Positions 53,050 through 63,471 of a DNA stretch of 64,000 bases are shown piece after piece; the stretch's first letter is position 1, and every line of letters begins with the position of its first letter. The stretch covers positions 1 through 64,000 of the forward strand of contig SWBL01000224.1 in the NCBI GenBank assembly GCA_024195585.1. The letters run 5' to 3'. Below the pieces are notes generated by a model, which worked only from the letters and a program-made list of their open reading frames with translations, was not told the origin of the DNA and did no database searches. This stretch comes from Aureobasidium sp. EXF-3400 (taxonomy: Eukaryota; Ascomycota; Dothideomycetes; Dothideales; Saccotheciaceae). Position numbers and translations under genes: made by a program.

Positions 53050-55059
53050 CTAACCACCGCGGCCCTTTCCATAGACATCTTTGCTAGCCATGTCCTTGCA
53101 AATAGGATGGTAGAACTCCTTGTACTTCTCAAACGTCTCTTGAGCCAGCTTCTCATCACACTCTCTCAAGTTTCTGTAGAGTGGGCGCACAAACTTCATG
53201 CGACCGACTCGGCCGAGCAATTCAGTGGTGGGAATATACACGCTCTCGCATCTTGCCTTGAGACCAACAATCATGTATCTACTGACCACCTCTACATTCT
53301 TTGAGGCGGCATAGGAGTATACCTCACCCATCTTCTCTACCAGAGCAGGTGAAAGAGGTGTCTTCCAGGTTTGAATCTTCTCGAGGAACACGACGGACTG
53401 GTTGGCCGACCATGACGAGATATCCGAGGCTGAGGGTTTGAATTCCGAGCTTCCGCCATTCAAAGACTCCCACTTGTCAGCAAGATCGTAACAGACATCT
53501 ACCATGCTAGTGTCGAAGTCAGGCTTGGGAGGGTAACCGGGCTTGTAGAACCACGTGTCCCAATCAACGGAGTTCAACTTGTCTGTCGCCTTCTCATCCT
53601 TTGCGAAAAAGTCAAGGAGAGTGGCCTTGAATTCGTACGAGTCAAGAGACTTCTGAGCAAATGTGGCAAAGTAGTGGGGAATAAACTTGTCCCACATCTC
53701 TTTTCCGATGAGCTTCTCGAGGTAATAGAGGAAGGTGAAGCCCTTCTCGTAGGGAATGCTGGAGAATGCATCATCGGGATCCTTGCCCTTGAGGTCAGGG
53801 ATCAATTTTGTGTATTCGTGCTCGGCACCGTAGCCTTCGATACTGTCTGTCAAGGCCTTCCATCCAATGATTGCGCTGAAGTCTCTGTGAGGTTCGCCGT
53901 GAATAGCGGCCTGGATTCTGCGCTCAAGGTAAACGGTCCAACCTTCATTTAGCCAGAAGTGCTCCCAGCTGCAGTTGGTGACCAAATTGCCGGACCATGA
54001 ATGGGCAAGTTCATGTGCAATGACGTCGACATTCTCGCGGTCGCCAGAAATAAGCGTTGGTGTCGCAAAGGTAAAGATGGGGTTCTCCATTCCGCCGTAG
54101 GGGAAGCTGGGAGGCAGGACAAGCACGTTGTACTGTGTCCAAGCATAAGGGAAGACAATCTTCTCAGCAGCCTGGATGAACTTCTCGGTGGGCTCGAACT
54201 CCCATTGTGAAGCCAAGAGTTCCTCAGGACCAGTGTGAACGCAACTGCGAGGACCAATAGCAGCAGAAGCAAGATCTCCACTAGCGAGAGCGAAGAGGTA
54301 AACAGGCATGGGGATCTTTTGATCGAAAGTGTACAGAAGGGTACCAGGAGCATCGCCCTCACCAGGACGGAAGTCCTTGTTCCCAGTAGGCAGACCACTG
54401 GCAAGGACAGGGAGAGGAGAGCGGATGTTGAAGGTGAAGGTTGACTTGACATCGGGAGTATCCTGGCAAGGCAGGAGTGAGCGAGCGTGAATGGCCTGAC
54501 ACTGAGAGAACATGTAAGGGTGCTTCTTGTTGGAAGTTTGCTCAGGGGTCATCCATTGAACGGCAGTGCACTTTTCGGTGGTGGCCATGGTAACCTCAAT
54601 TTCGGCATCTCCAGAGTGGTCGTCAGGGATCTCAATGGTAAGAGGACTTCCGTAGGGCTCGAATCTCTCTCCAAGGTTCCACTTGGCCTTCTTGCCAGCA
54701 AGCTTGACTTCTTGGATATCGAGGAAGCTGGTATCAAGAACAACCTTTCCACTTCCCTGGCCCTTCTCAAGTCTCTCCAACTCGAGCTTGATGGTGCCAA
54801 CACATCTGTTCTTGTTGAACTCCAGCTCCAGGTCTGCAGTCACATGCTTGGTTCTCCAGACATTGTAGTTGCTCAATGTGTTGGGATCTCTGGGCTGATG
54901 GATCGAGATGTCCACATTATCCGCGATAGGACGGTTCAGCATCGCTGCGGGGGATTTGTGCATTGTTGCGAACGTCTTCGAGCTTGCAGAGAGCTTCGCA
55001 GGTCCAGGGATTGGTGGTTTGGCAAAGACTTTGAACAAGGGAGAAAAGACCTTGTTCAT
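53050..55059 (-). CDS. LAP2: Leukotriene A4 hydrolase-type M1 aminopeptidase (669 aa)
   Basis: Zinc aminopeptidase with epoxide hydrolase relatives; the yeast homologue is Lap2. The first in-frame ATG is at 55059; the upstream open frame has no ATG. Substrate-anchoring GGMEN lies in PSFPYGGMENP. Zinc ligands are H349, H353 (HELAH) and E372 (NEGW), with the exact spacing of the M1 family. The beta-barrel N-domain and helical C-domain ending in a YKEFYHP stretch are complete. About 45 residues precede the usual start (MHKSPAAMLNRP..). They are basic, hydrophobic and free of acidic residues, which would suit a mitochondrial targeting peptide, with a second ATG for a cytosolic form. That dual localisation is an inference. 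Confidence 0.92.
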   Translation of the reverse strand: MNKVFSPLFKVFAKPPIPGPAKLSASSKTFATMHKSPAAMLNRPIADNVDISIHQPRDPNTLSNYNVWRTKHVTADLELEFNKNRCVGTIKLELERLEKGQGSGKVVLDTSFLDIQEVKLAGKKAKWNLGERFEPYGSPLTIEIPDDHSGDAEIEVTMATTEKCTAVQWMTPEQTSNKKHPYMFSQCQAIHARSLLPCQDTPDVKSTFTFNIRSPLPVLASGLPTGNKDFRPGEGDAPGTLLYTFDQKIPMPVYLFALASGDLASAAIGPRSCVHTGPEELLASQWEFEPTEKFIQAAEKIVFPYAWTQYNVLVLPPSFPYGGMENPIFTFATPTLISGDRENVDVIAHELAHSWSGNLVTNCSWEHFWLNEGWTVYLERRIQAAIHGEPHRDFSAIIGWKALTDSIEGYGAEHEYTKLIPDLKGKDPDDAFSSIPYEKGFTFLYYLEKLIGKEMWDKFIPHYFATFAQKSLDSYEFKATLLDFFAKDEKATDKLNSVDWDTWFYKPGYPPKPDFDTSMVDVCYDLADKWESLNGGSSEFKPSASDISSWSANQSVVFLEKIQTWKTPLSPALVEKMGEVYSYAASKNVEVVSRYMIVGLKARCESVYIPTTELLGRVGRMKFVRPLYRNLRECDEKLAQETFEKYKEFYHPICKDMASKDVYGKGRGG

Positions 55060-55732
55060 CTGTCTTAAAGAGATGATAGAAGTTTTGCAGTGGCGGCCTG
55101 ACTCTGGAAGAAGTCGCGTGTTCTTCTCAAAATGGCAGGTCGGAGGCGGCCGAGGCTTTTTCTTGGTAGAAGGAGCTTTTACAAAATCTGGAGAGAGCTC
55201 TGTTTCGCATGAGTCACGTGTGGAGCTCTCTCGTATAACCAAATTGCACGAGAGCACGAGCACAATCCTCTTTTCCAATCACCAGCCACCTTTGTCGAGC
55301 AGAGATTACTCGATGTATAAGTGTATGACTACCATCGGTCGTATATAATGCTATTTTGCATCATGTACCTACACCTATCATCGCCTAAGCTCTTCGGTCC
55401 AAGTTTTTCTCAAAAGCAGGCGACAAGGTTATAAATTCGGACAAAAGGGTGTCTCATGATGGCTACTGGGTATCTCTGTTTTGTTTGATATTCATACTAG
55501 AACTCGACTCCTCGAACCAGAACACACGTTGCATTCGCCAGACTCAATCATCTGAACACCACAGCATACCAAATGTACAATTTTCCTCACAGGCTCTCTG
55601 AAACGTTACTGCAGCATTTGCCGCTTCGCTTCCCGCTGATAGACATACCCGTAACAGTTAAAAGTGATCAATAGGAACAAACAGAAGGTAGGCGCTGAAG
55701 AACGAAGCAAAAAACGATGAGCGCTTGGAGTA
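55060..55732. other. Intergenic, 5' of LTA4 hydrolase gene and 3' of transcription-factor gene
   Basis: No gene is recognised. The left 220 bp continue the open frame of the aminopeptidase without an ATG and are probably leader DNA. Confidence 0.5.
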
Positions 55733-58700
55733 TCAATACTGTTGCGCATGCAATGCTGACACGTCTCCGTTCGGAATGCCAAAGAATTCGAACCAGTCGC
55801 CGACGTTCAACGTGGTTGGCACGATGGGACCACCACCAGTAGAGCCACTGTTGGTACTCCATGTATCATCCATGCTTGTTCGATTCTGATGCTCACCATT
55901 GTCTGGCATTTGTCCGTATGCGTTTTGTAGATGGTGGTGCCCGGAGTACTGCTGCTGCTGTTGTGTTGAACCAGCGTTCATCATACCGTTTCCAAGTCCT
56001 ACTGCTGTAGCTGGTTGCTGATAATGAGGTGGCTGTTGAGCCGTGTTTGCGTAGGCTTGTTGTGAAGGTGCTCCTGTTGGCCCTGGCAGAGCTGGATCTA
56101 CCAGGGTTGGTTGCTGTACAGGGCTTTCGGTCGGGAAGATTCCAGTAGTGTCTGGTGGGAACAGTTGATCTGGTTGATAGTTTTGCCATAGATCTTGGGA
56201 GATATTTGGCGATGTGCGAGTGTGAAGGAAGAGGTCTGGTGGGGTGCCAGGATATGAGTAGGTATTGAACGGTGTGGTAGGGCGCGTGTTTGACCGAGAA
56301 GTGCCCATAAAGGCATCCTGACGCAGTGAAGGACTCGCATTATTGCCTGGAAGCCCTGATATTGGCTGGGTCTCTCGAGGAGGATTGACAGGAGATTGTG
56401 GTCTTGAGCGCTCATAGGACATTTGAGCAGCTGGTGGACCTCCACTGTAGCCAAACTCCATTTCGTCGAACTTGCGCTTCTGCAAGTCGCTGTTGCTCCG
56501 TGACAATGAATTCTTGCCGGATTGCGTGTTCTTGGACTTTGCATGTCGTTTGCCAGCAGCCTTCTGCAAACGTTCCTCCAGCACCTTATTGCCGAGGATA
56601 GAGTCGAAGAGAGTGTGTACCATCTTAGCCACGAGCCAAACTCGAGATACATCTTTAAGAGCGTCCATACAAGTCGTCAAGCGCTGCCTGGTGATATGGA
56701 CAATGGACAGATTGGACGACCGCATTTGGTAGACATGCATGATGAGTGCAGAGAAGAGAGAATAGACGCTGAGACTTAAGTCAGTACAGGGTACGAAGAA
56801 TTCTAACCGGATTACTCACATGAAGGCGGGCGTGAATTGAAGCTCATTGTGGTCAGTCAGGGCCTCGATTATGGAAGTGATCATGCCAGCAGCCTGGTAA
56901 GCGATGTTCTTGGAAGGATAGGCCATATCTTCCGGGAAGCCATTTGACCGATTTGCCTCTGATGATGAGCCAGCAGGAGGCATGTGAGCGCGATGCAGAA
57001 GACAAAGAGTGGTGCTACTTATGTCAGCATGCAGGCAGGAATACAGGAGTCGAGCGACGTACTAGTAGTTGGAGTGAAGAAGAGCAGACCAGAAATGATG
57101 TCGACTCTTCTCCCAATAGACCTCTTTCGGGCAGTTTTGAAGCCAGTCAGCCAGTGCCATATCACAATGAGTCAGGTCAATCGCATTGTTGCGGCCGCGT
57201 CTTTGCGAACCGACTGAGTAATTCTGTGAAAGAACCAGACCCATGATTTCGCATAGTTTGACATAGTTCAGGAAGAATTGAATGTGCACCGGGTCCAGAG
57301 GATATTCGGGCGCTGGATCTGTTTCGTCCTCGACAAAGTCGTCTTCGGAGATCATCTCGACATCTGAGTCTTCAATGTTGATTCCGCAAGGGCGACCGAG
57401 AGCGACCGCCACTGAGCGATCTCGCGTGAATAGGGTCCACCAGATGCGCTTCCAGAGACGCTTGTCCTGTTGGCTCAGCTGGGACTTTTCGACACTGCAC
57501 TCGAGTCAATAACTGAAGAGATGGGTCTGAGCTCACGACCTCACCTTCTGTGCATTCCAGAACCTTGAGCAATCACGACAGCCACTCTGCTCCAATAGAA
57601 CACGTTTTTGGTTACATCTGAAGCAATGTCAGACTCATACTCACTGGCGACGCGGAATCTGTCTCGCATCTTACCCTCTGGGCCCTCCCAATACCAGCCC
57701 ATCAGAATGACGGCTTGTACAATGGTAATGCGATCATCTTCGTAGTTGGCATCGAACAATGCCTTGGCTCGTTTGTAGAAGGTCATGGCAGCTGGAGTCG
57801 TAGAACCATTGGCGTCCATGAGTTGTGAATTGGTGCACACGCGTGATCCAGCCAGAAGAATGGCCTGCAATGAGAGTAACGACGGAGGATTTTTGGGGTC
57901 TCTATAGCGACGCATAAACTTGTTGCGATCAATCACAGGGACGACAGGGGCAATCCAGGTGAAGAAAGCATCGACCAGCTCGTCGCACAACTGGCGCGGA
58001 GGAAGCAAGAAGGCTCCTCGCTCGTGCAGAATGCGCAATTCGAGCTCGTCGAGTTCGTTCATGCGCGCCCGAGGGCCACGCACATTTTCAGGCAGAGGAT
58101 AGTGCACGACATCTGGGTCGCCATGTTTGTCTTGAACGAGCAAAGACAGGTTGGATGATTCGCCCAAATATGCGACACGCCCAGCCTCTTTGATGGGAGC
58201 GCGGGCAAACTTTGGTTTCATGTACTGACTCCAAGTCGCATCATGGATCTGCTGTTGTTCTTGATATTTCTCCGAGAGCGTGGTGGGCGGCATGCCACTA
58301 GCGATAGAGTAGTCGATACCGTTTCGAGGCGGCAGCTGAGGCATAGGCAAGGGCGCCTGTTTGACGACATCGGATCGAGCAGCAATGTCGTTGGTTGCAG
58401 GCGAGGGCTGGACTATGCTGCTGCTGTCTTCGCGGTCACTGCCAGAGTTAGGCACGTTTTCAAGAGGCAGGCGGACGGCGCACCTATTGGATTCTTTCTG
58501 CTTGGAGGACGTCTTCTTTCGTTTGGGAGATGGGATCTTGCACTCGATGTTGAAAGCGACGCAGTTGGTGCAAGGCACACCGAGACTAGCGGCATCGCAG
58601 CGCACCTAGGAAACGCGTCAGAAGGAAGTTCATGGGGGGGTATAGCATGTCTCGGTCGAGCGAACCTTTCGCGCATGGCAAGTCTATTGTCGACAGTCAG

Positions 58701-58987
58701 TGTTGTCTCATCAAAGCATGGACTTGGTCTTACCTCGCAGGCTCTCGAAGCGCGTTGTCTGCCATGATCGCGTCAGTTTCGGGCCAAAGGGCTATAGCAG
58801 TCTCTCGTGTCGCATACCTCCGGAAACTCGTGCCAGAGCCTCCTTGTTGGCTCGAGGCCGTTGGAGATGCTTGCTGCTGGGGATGCTGTGGTGTGGCGTG
58901 TTGTGTGGGTTGCGACTGCTGGCCTGATGGTGGTTGGTGTGGAGGTGGTGGAGCAGACATCGCGCCGGCAGAGAGGCGGTCGACCAT
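55733..58987 (-). CDS. Zn2Cys6 transcription factor, Ctf1/FarA type (8 exons, 959 aa)
   Basis: Minus-strand exons: 58987-58818, 58758-58734, 58683-58666, 58605-57675, 57617-57545, 57494-57063, 57014-56820, 56768-55733. The joined frame is exactly 960 codons. The finger is spread over four exons, including a 25-nt and an 18-nt microexon. It reads C64-x2-C67-x6-C74-x8-C83-x2-C86-x6-C93 (RACETCHARK, then VRCDAASLGVPCTNC). The fungal-specific transcription-factor domain follows (about 280-600; GWYWEGPEDVTKNVFYWSRV, KRLWKRIWW, VALGRPCGI). The C-terminal 280 residues are Gln/Pro/Ser-rich, activation-domain-like. The finger and middle domain match cutinase regulator Ctf1 and the fatty-acid regulators FarA/FarB. 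It probably controls genes for fatty-acid or cutin use. Confidence 0.87.
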
Positions 58988-59884
58988 GAATATCGTTATA
59001 GCAGCCTTGTAGCGCTTTTCATGTCCACACGGGTGACGTGCCGAGCTTGGGGGGTTTCGCGTAAAGCGTTCGTGAAGAAAACGATGGTTAGGGCGAGCTT
59101 GGAACGAGTCCGAGTGGCATGTGAAAGGAAAGCACTAAAGCAGGAAAGACCAAAGGGGACGAGGAAGCCCAACAGTCGACGTCCTTTCCTCCGAGTCTGC
59201 TGATGAATGTCTGCGACCTGTTTATTTACGGCCGTGTATCGAGTATGCGACTCGATGGATTTCTTGTCGCAACACGCTGCATTCGCTGTTCTTCGGGCCT
59301 GCTTGCTCTACTGAAACCCTCTCAGCCTTGTGCCGAGGTTCATTTTGGTGCTCATCGTCAGCAATTCTCCTCCACCATCTTGGCCATCTTGAGCGGGTCA
59401 TCCCGGTTTTAGTCTATCTCTTCAACCTTGTTCCTTACTCTATCTTGAACGTCTCCTATCTGTCGCAGCAGCCAAGTCGTCATGTCTCGCTTTTTTCTGT
59501 GCCTTGCCGCAAAACATGTTGTTGTGAAATGCTAGTCATGCAGCGTTGCCAGATTGAGTCTCTCCATCGCCACGCCATGTGTGCAAAGTCCACTCGTTTC
59601 ATCTTAGGGCAGACTTCCTGATAGGCGCATCTGCTAATAAATGTTCTTGTACAGTGCTTGTGTTGCCAATTCTGTAGTCTTGATTCACGCCTATCGTACA
59701 CTAGCCTCGTTGCTATCATTTTCCGAAAATCAAAACCCTGAAGCAAACCCTGCCCAGTCCATGAGCCCTAATTTATCTCCATCCTTTTCTGCAAGCATTC
59801 AAAACCAGAATCTACCAAACCTCGCGACTCCGTTGACTTTTATTAGCAACCCGTCCTGGCTCCTCGCGCTGCATCATCAAATGC
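58988..59884. other. Intergenic, 5' of transcription-factor gene and 3' of Nudix gene
   Basis: Short plus-strand frames (up to 120 codons) lack domains. The region probably contains a long leader and promoter for the transcription factor. Confidence 0.45.
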
Positions 59885-60616
59885 TCAGGGTTTTCTGTTC
59901 TCTGTTTCGGTCACTTGCAGTGCTTCACCAATCTCGGCCTTCTGGATGTGCTTGTTCAAGCGGAACGCCTCCAGGATGGTCGACACACTGTCTGCTGAGA
60001 TGAACTCCATGGCGTTCTCACCGGGCATCGACACTCTGTTCTTGATGACCTCTTCAGCCGAGATCCACACGTACTTCTGATGCTCCTTGTCGTGAAGTTT
60101 GATGGCAGGAGGATCCACGGCAATGACGCTATCCTTGCGCGTGAGTTCCTGGCTTCCTTGCATCTCGACCTCATGCTGAACTCGTGCTTTGGACTCTGCA
60201 GTAACTTCGACAACAAAGCTGGCCTTGAGCCATGTCTTTTGACGCTTGCCCCAGCCGGTAGAGAAGGTTGTAGGTGGGAGGATCTCGGCGAGGATGCGCT
60301 TCATGCGGAGACCGGTCTCTTCGAACAGCTCACGACCGACCGATTCGCTGATGGATTTGTCGGTAGGGTCAGCCGATCCGCCAGGCAGCTCCCAATGGCC
60401 AGGATAGCTGTCAGTCTCGGCACGTTGAACCAGAAGAAGGCGATCTTCGTGGAAGACAGCTGCAGCGACGGCTACATGAGTGAAGCCTTGAGGCTGACCA
60501 GCAATAAATTCGGCGAGGCTGCAATCGACGAGGGGCATGCCTGGTTGGGGGTGTGGCTTGGGTGGAGGATTGATGATGGCCGAAGTAGTGGCGTCCAGAC
60601 TCTTGAGACGGAACAT
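59885..60616 (-). CDS. Nudix hydrolase (243 aa)
   Basis: Hydrolyses a nucleoside diphosphate linked to another group. The ATG at 60616 is the first true ATG in frame; the frame stays open 105 nt upstream without one. The Nudix domain spans about 40-190: VAVAAAVFHEDRLLLVQR, WELPGGSADP and the Nudix box ending REELFEETG-like as GRELFEETGL. The first half of the box is irregular: the family Glu after G-x5 is not in place and the spacing is longer by about one residue, though the metal-binding REx2EE core is intact. The C-terminal 60 residues are helical. The substrate cannot be predicted. It diverges from the small unknown gene at 61662. Confidence 0.85.
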   Translation of the reverse strand: MFRLKSLDATTSAIINPPPKPHPQPGMPLVDCSLAEFIAGQPQGFTHVAVAAAVFHEDRLLLVQRAETDSYPGHWELPGGSADPTDKSISESVGRELFEETGLRMKRILAEILPPTTFSTGWGKRQKTWLKASFVVEVTAESKARVQHEVEMQGSQELTRKDSVIAVDPPAIKLHDKEHQKYVWISAEEVIKNRVSMPGENAMEFISADSVSTILEAFRLNKHIQKAEIGEALQVTETENRKP

Positions 60617-61661
60617 TGTTGGTGGTAGACGTTCGATTGTGGCTGATGGTCTGGTCGATGAGGAAGGAGCGCCTGGAGTGATTCCTTTTGTGGAAAGTCG
60701 GTTGGATTGAAGGTAACGCAATTTTGTTTTGGAGATGGGAAGAAGAAGATTGATGTGCGAGCAGTCTTCTTAACGTATCAAGAGTGAAGGGAAACTAGAG
60801 AATCAATGAGAGTAAAAGAAAGCTCAGATCAAACGCGTGCAACTGCCTGCAGTCTGTGGTGAGTGAAAGAGGAAGAAGTGTTGTCGCACAGCGCACAAAG
60901 CGTCAAAATTAGAGGCAAGTAGCCGCAAGTGAGGTGTTGAGTGTTTGTCTGGGGTGGTGGAGTGATGTACTAGCTAGCGTGCCTTGTCATGCAGGTGCGC
61001 AGGTGCAGAAACGATTGTGACTGGATAACCAGTGGCAAGGCTGAGAGTCTCAGGTTGAAGCAGACGTGTTGAAATGAAGTGCCGGAAGGAGAAGAGAGAA
61101 ATTACTGAAGAATACCTACGAGACCAAAAGAAAAGAGCATTGGCATACGGCATGATGATCTCGATCAATCATAGATTGCTAGAAAGTGCGATGTGGTCTC
61201 GTGCCCTTTGTGGGGATAGAAACGTCGATCCAGGGATAGCCGTCAAGGCTGAGGATGCGACAAACATGTTCCTGGAGGCGACTGAAGGGTGAGAACGGGC
61301 AGACAGAAGTGTTGATCTTATGGGAAGCAGTCGGCTCCCCAAGCGTCAAGCATGTCCTCTGCAGTTGACATTCAACAGGGGCCGGTCAACCCAACAGCCG
61401 TCTGTCGGGATCTCAGACAAGGCAGTTGCCCCATGGGTAAAATGGGGCGTGTGGAGAGAAAGGAGCGATGACGGACATGACCCAAAAGGGCAATCCGTGG
61501 AATTTAGCCCCGCCTTCCTTCCATCTCGCTGTTGTCGCCGACACACCACCAAAGACGACCCCTCAGCTGCAGAGAGCTCTCGGCCAACCGCCGTCGTCCA
61601 ATAGCACCAGAAACGTGCTTACTGCCATTCAAATACCGGCTGTCCTCCTGCGCAACCCAAA
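60617..61661. other. Divergent promoter region, 1 kb
   Basis: No gene is recognised. Frames below 100 codons on both strands have no protein character. Confidence 0.45.
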
Positions 61662-61949
61662 ATGTCGTCCTCGACTCCCTCCAAGAAGCGCATCCAGTTC
61701 TCGTCGTCCTTTACCACCGACGCTGAACATTTCCACGAGCAAATACACGATAACCAGACCGGCGAGACCAAAACCGTTACTCACGACACACCTCACGAAA
61801 CTACGCATACAACTACCCTCACCACGAATCCCTATACCGTTGAGACCAACGGTGCCGAACAAAAGACCAAGCAAGGCGACTCAATCACACTCGACATCGA
61901 GCCTTCTCACTGCCCAGCTACCGTCGGCTACGATACCAGCCAGCTGTGA
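61662..61949 (+). CDS. Small Thr/His-rich unknown protein (95 aa)
   Basis: Not recognised. A short intact frame with ATG in an AAAATG context, 37 bp before the RpiB gene on the same strand. Residues 20-60 are rich in Thr, His and Asp, soluble and probably disordered (HETTHTTTLTT). There is no signal peptide or membrane segment. The very short gap means either two separate transcripts with tight spacing or that this frame sits in the leader of the RpiB mRNA and could act as a long upstream frame. Confidence 0.45.
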   Translation: MSSSTPSKKRIQFSSSFTTDAEHFHEQIHDNQTGETKTVTHDTPHETTHTTTLTTNPYTVETNGAEQKTKQGDSITLDIEPSHCPATVGYDTSQL

Positions 61950-61986
61950 TCCCTAGCTCCCTCCAACCTGAGAAAGAACAGAGACA

Positions 61987-62505
61987 ATGTCCAACAAATC
62001 CCTCACCATCGCCATCGGCTGCGACGACGCCGGCTGCGGTTACAAGAACAAGATCAAGGAGGACTTCGAAAAAGACTCTCGCGTCGAGAAGGTCATTGAT
62101 GTCGGTGTCAACAGCAGCGATGACAAGACTGCCTACCCACACCCTGCTGTCGATGCCGCAAAGCTCGTAGCAGAAGGCAAAGCCGACCGCGCACTCTTGA
62201 TCTGCGGAACCGGTCTTGGTGTCGCTATCTCAGCAAACAAAGTTCCTGGCATTCGTGCCGTCACTGCCCACGACAGCTTCTCCGTTGAGAGAGCGATATT
62301 GAGCAACAACGCTCAAGTTCTGTGTATGGGCGAGAGAGTGGTCGGGGTCGAGGTTGCAAGGAGGTTGGCCAAGGAGTGGCTTGGCTACAAGTTTGACGAG
62401 CAGAGTGCAAGTGCAAAGAAGGTTGATGCTATCATGGAGCACGAGAGGAAGAACTACCAAGGTGCGCAACATGTTGAGAACATTGCTCTAGGCAAAGTTG
62501 CTTGA
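61987..62505 (+). CDS. RpiB/LacA-family sugar-phosphate isomerase (172 aa)
   Basis: Aldose-ketose isomerase on a phosphorylated sugar. Intronless, with ATG in ACAATG context. Family features: the N-terminal [13 protein letters not shown], the active-site Cys in [16 protein letters not shown], the catalytic-base region [11 protein letters not shown], then [14 protein letters not shown]. The length is that of the family plus about 20 residues. In bacteria such enzymes are ribose-5-phosphate isomerase B. In erythritol users the family member (EryI, Yarrowia EYI2) converts D-erythrulose-4-phosphate to erythrose-4-phosphate. Fungal pentose-phosphate metabolism uses the unrelated RpiA, so a tetrose role is more likely. 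A TIM-family candidate partner is at 13936-14709. Confidence 0.88.
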   Translation: MSNKSLTIAIGCDDAGCGYKNKIKEDFEKDSRVEKVIDVGVNSSDDKTAYPHPAVDAAKLVAEGKADRALLICGTGLGVAISANKVPGIRAVTAHDSFSVERAILSNNAQVLCMGERVVGVEVARRLAKEWLGYKFDEQSASAKKVDAIMEHERKNYQGAQHVENIALGKVA

Positions 62506-63471
62506 ACAGAGATGAAAGAGACATAGGCAAAACACAAGAGCATTATTAATACTTATGCGTATACGGCTTTTGCGCTAGAGATATGATCCATTGTTCCATA
62601 AGCCATGGCAGCCAACTCATTAAGTTCTAGCCCTCATTGTCACCATCTAAGCTCGCGACCTTAAGATTGCACTGGCCAGTGCTCAAGAACGAGATGGCGA
62701 TGTGCGACTTTTCTCCGTTTCATTTGCTGATGTGTGCGAAGAACGTAGCTGTAAAAGTGCACAACATCATCTGAAGACAGGATAGCATTTACTGAGAGTT
62801 GACATCTCGTAGGCTCTCTTTGGTTTCACCTCTGTTTTCGAGAACTATCGGGTCTCTCTGTAGTGCACAACACACTTTATCCCATTGTGGAAAGAGGGCC
62901 ACGAATCTCAGCATACGGCAAGGCAGTGGACGGCTGCTGCCACATGATTGGAGCATTGTTCTTGTTCGGTGGGAAGGGGCAAGGCTCGCGACAAACACAG
63001 AAACGTCAACCATCAACATCAGTTTAGTCTGCTTCTCAACACAGCGCCACCATCAGCCTCGTTATCCGGATGCCATCTACCACACACTCGCAAGCTCAAC
63101 GACTGTGCAAGTATGGGACTCAATTCGAGACCACTGCTCGGACGAGCTCGATGTCGCCCAGCGGCTGGAGTCGTGGTCTGATTGGCTGCATTATAATAGA
63201 TTATGCGGACCTTCCACAATCAGTAGCCACTCCTGCAGCCTCATGTCTCAAGAGAGGTAACCTGTGATTGCTTCGGCGCACTTGGTAGAGGTCTTTGATG
63301 CTATCTTGTGGCCTTGCTGACTGCGTCTGGCTTCTCTACTACAGCCACTACTTCCTTGGTTTCGGAAGGGACGTCTTTTATTGGTACCGTCTGCCCACAG
63401 AACCATCTCAATGTTACAACTCTCGCATACCTTCTTTCTCACCACCTGGCTTGCAAGAGTGCTATCTAATC
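62506..63471. other. Intergenic between RpiB gene and right-edge gene
   Basis: No gene is recognised. A 153-codon plus frame (62799-63260) shows no domain and no splice support. Confidence 0.45.
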
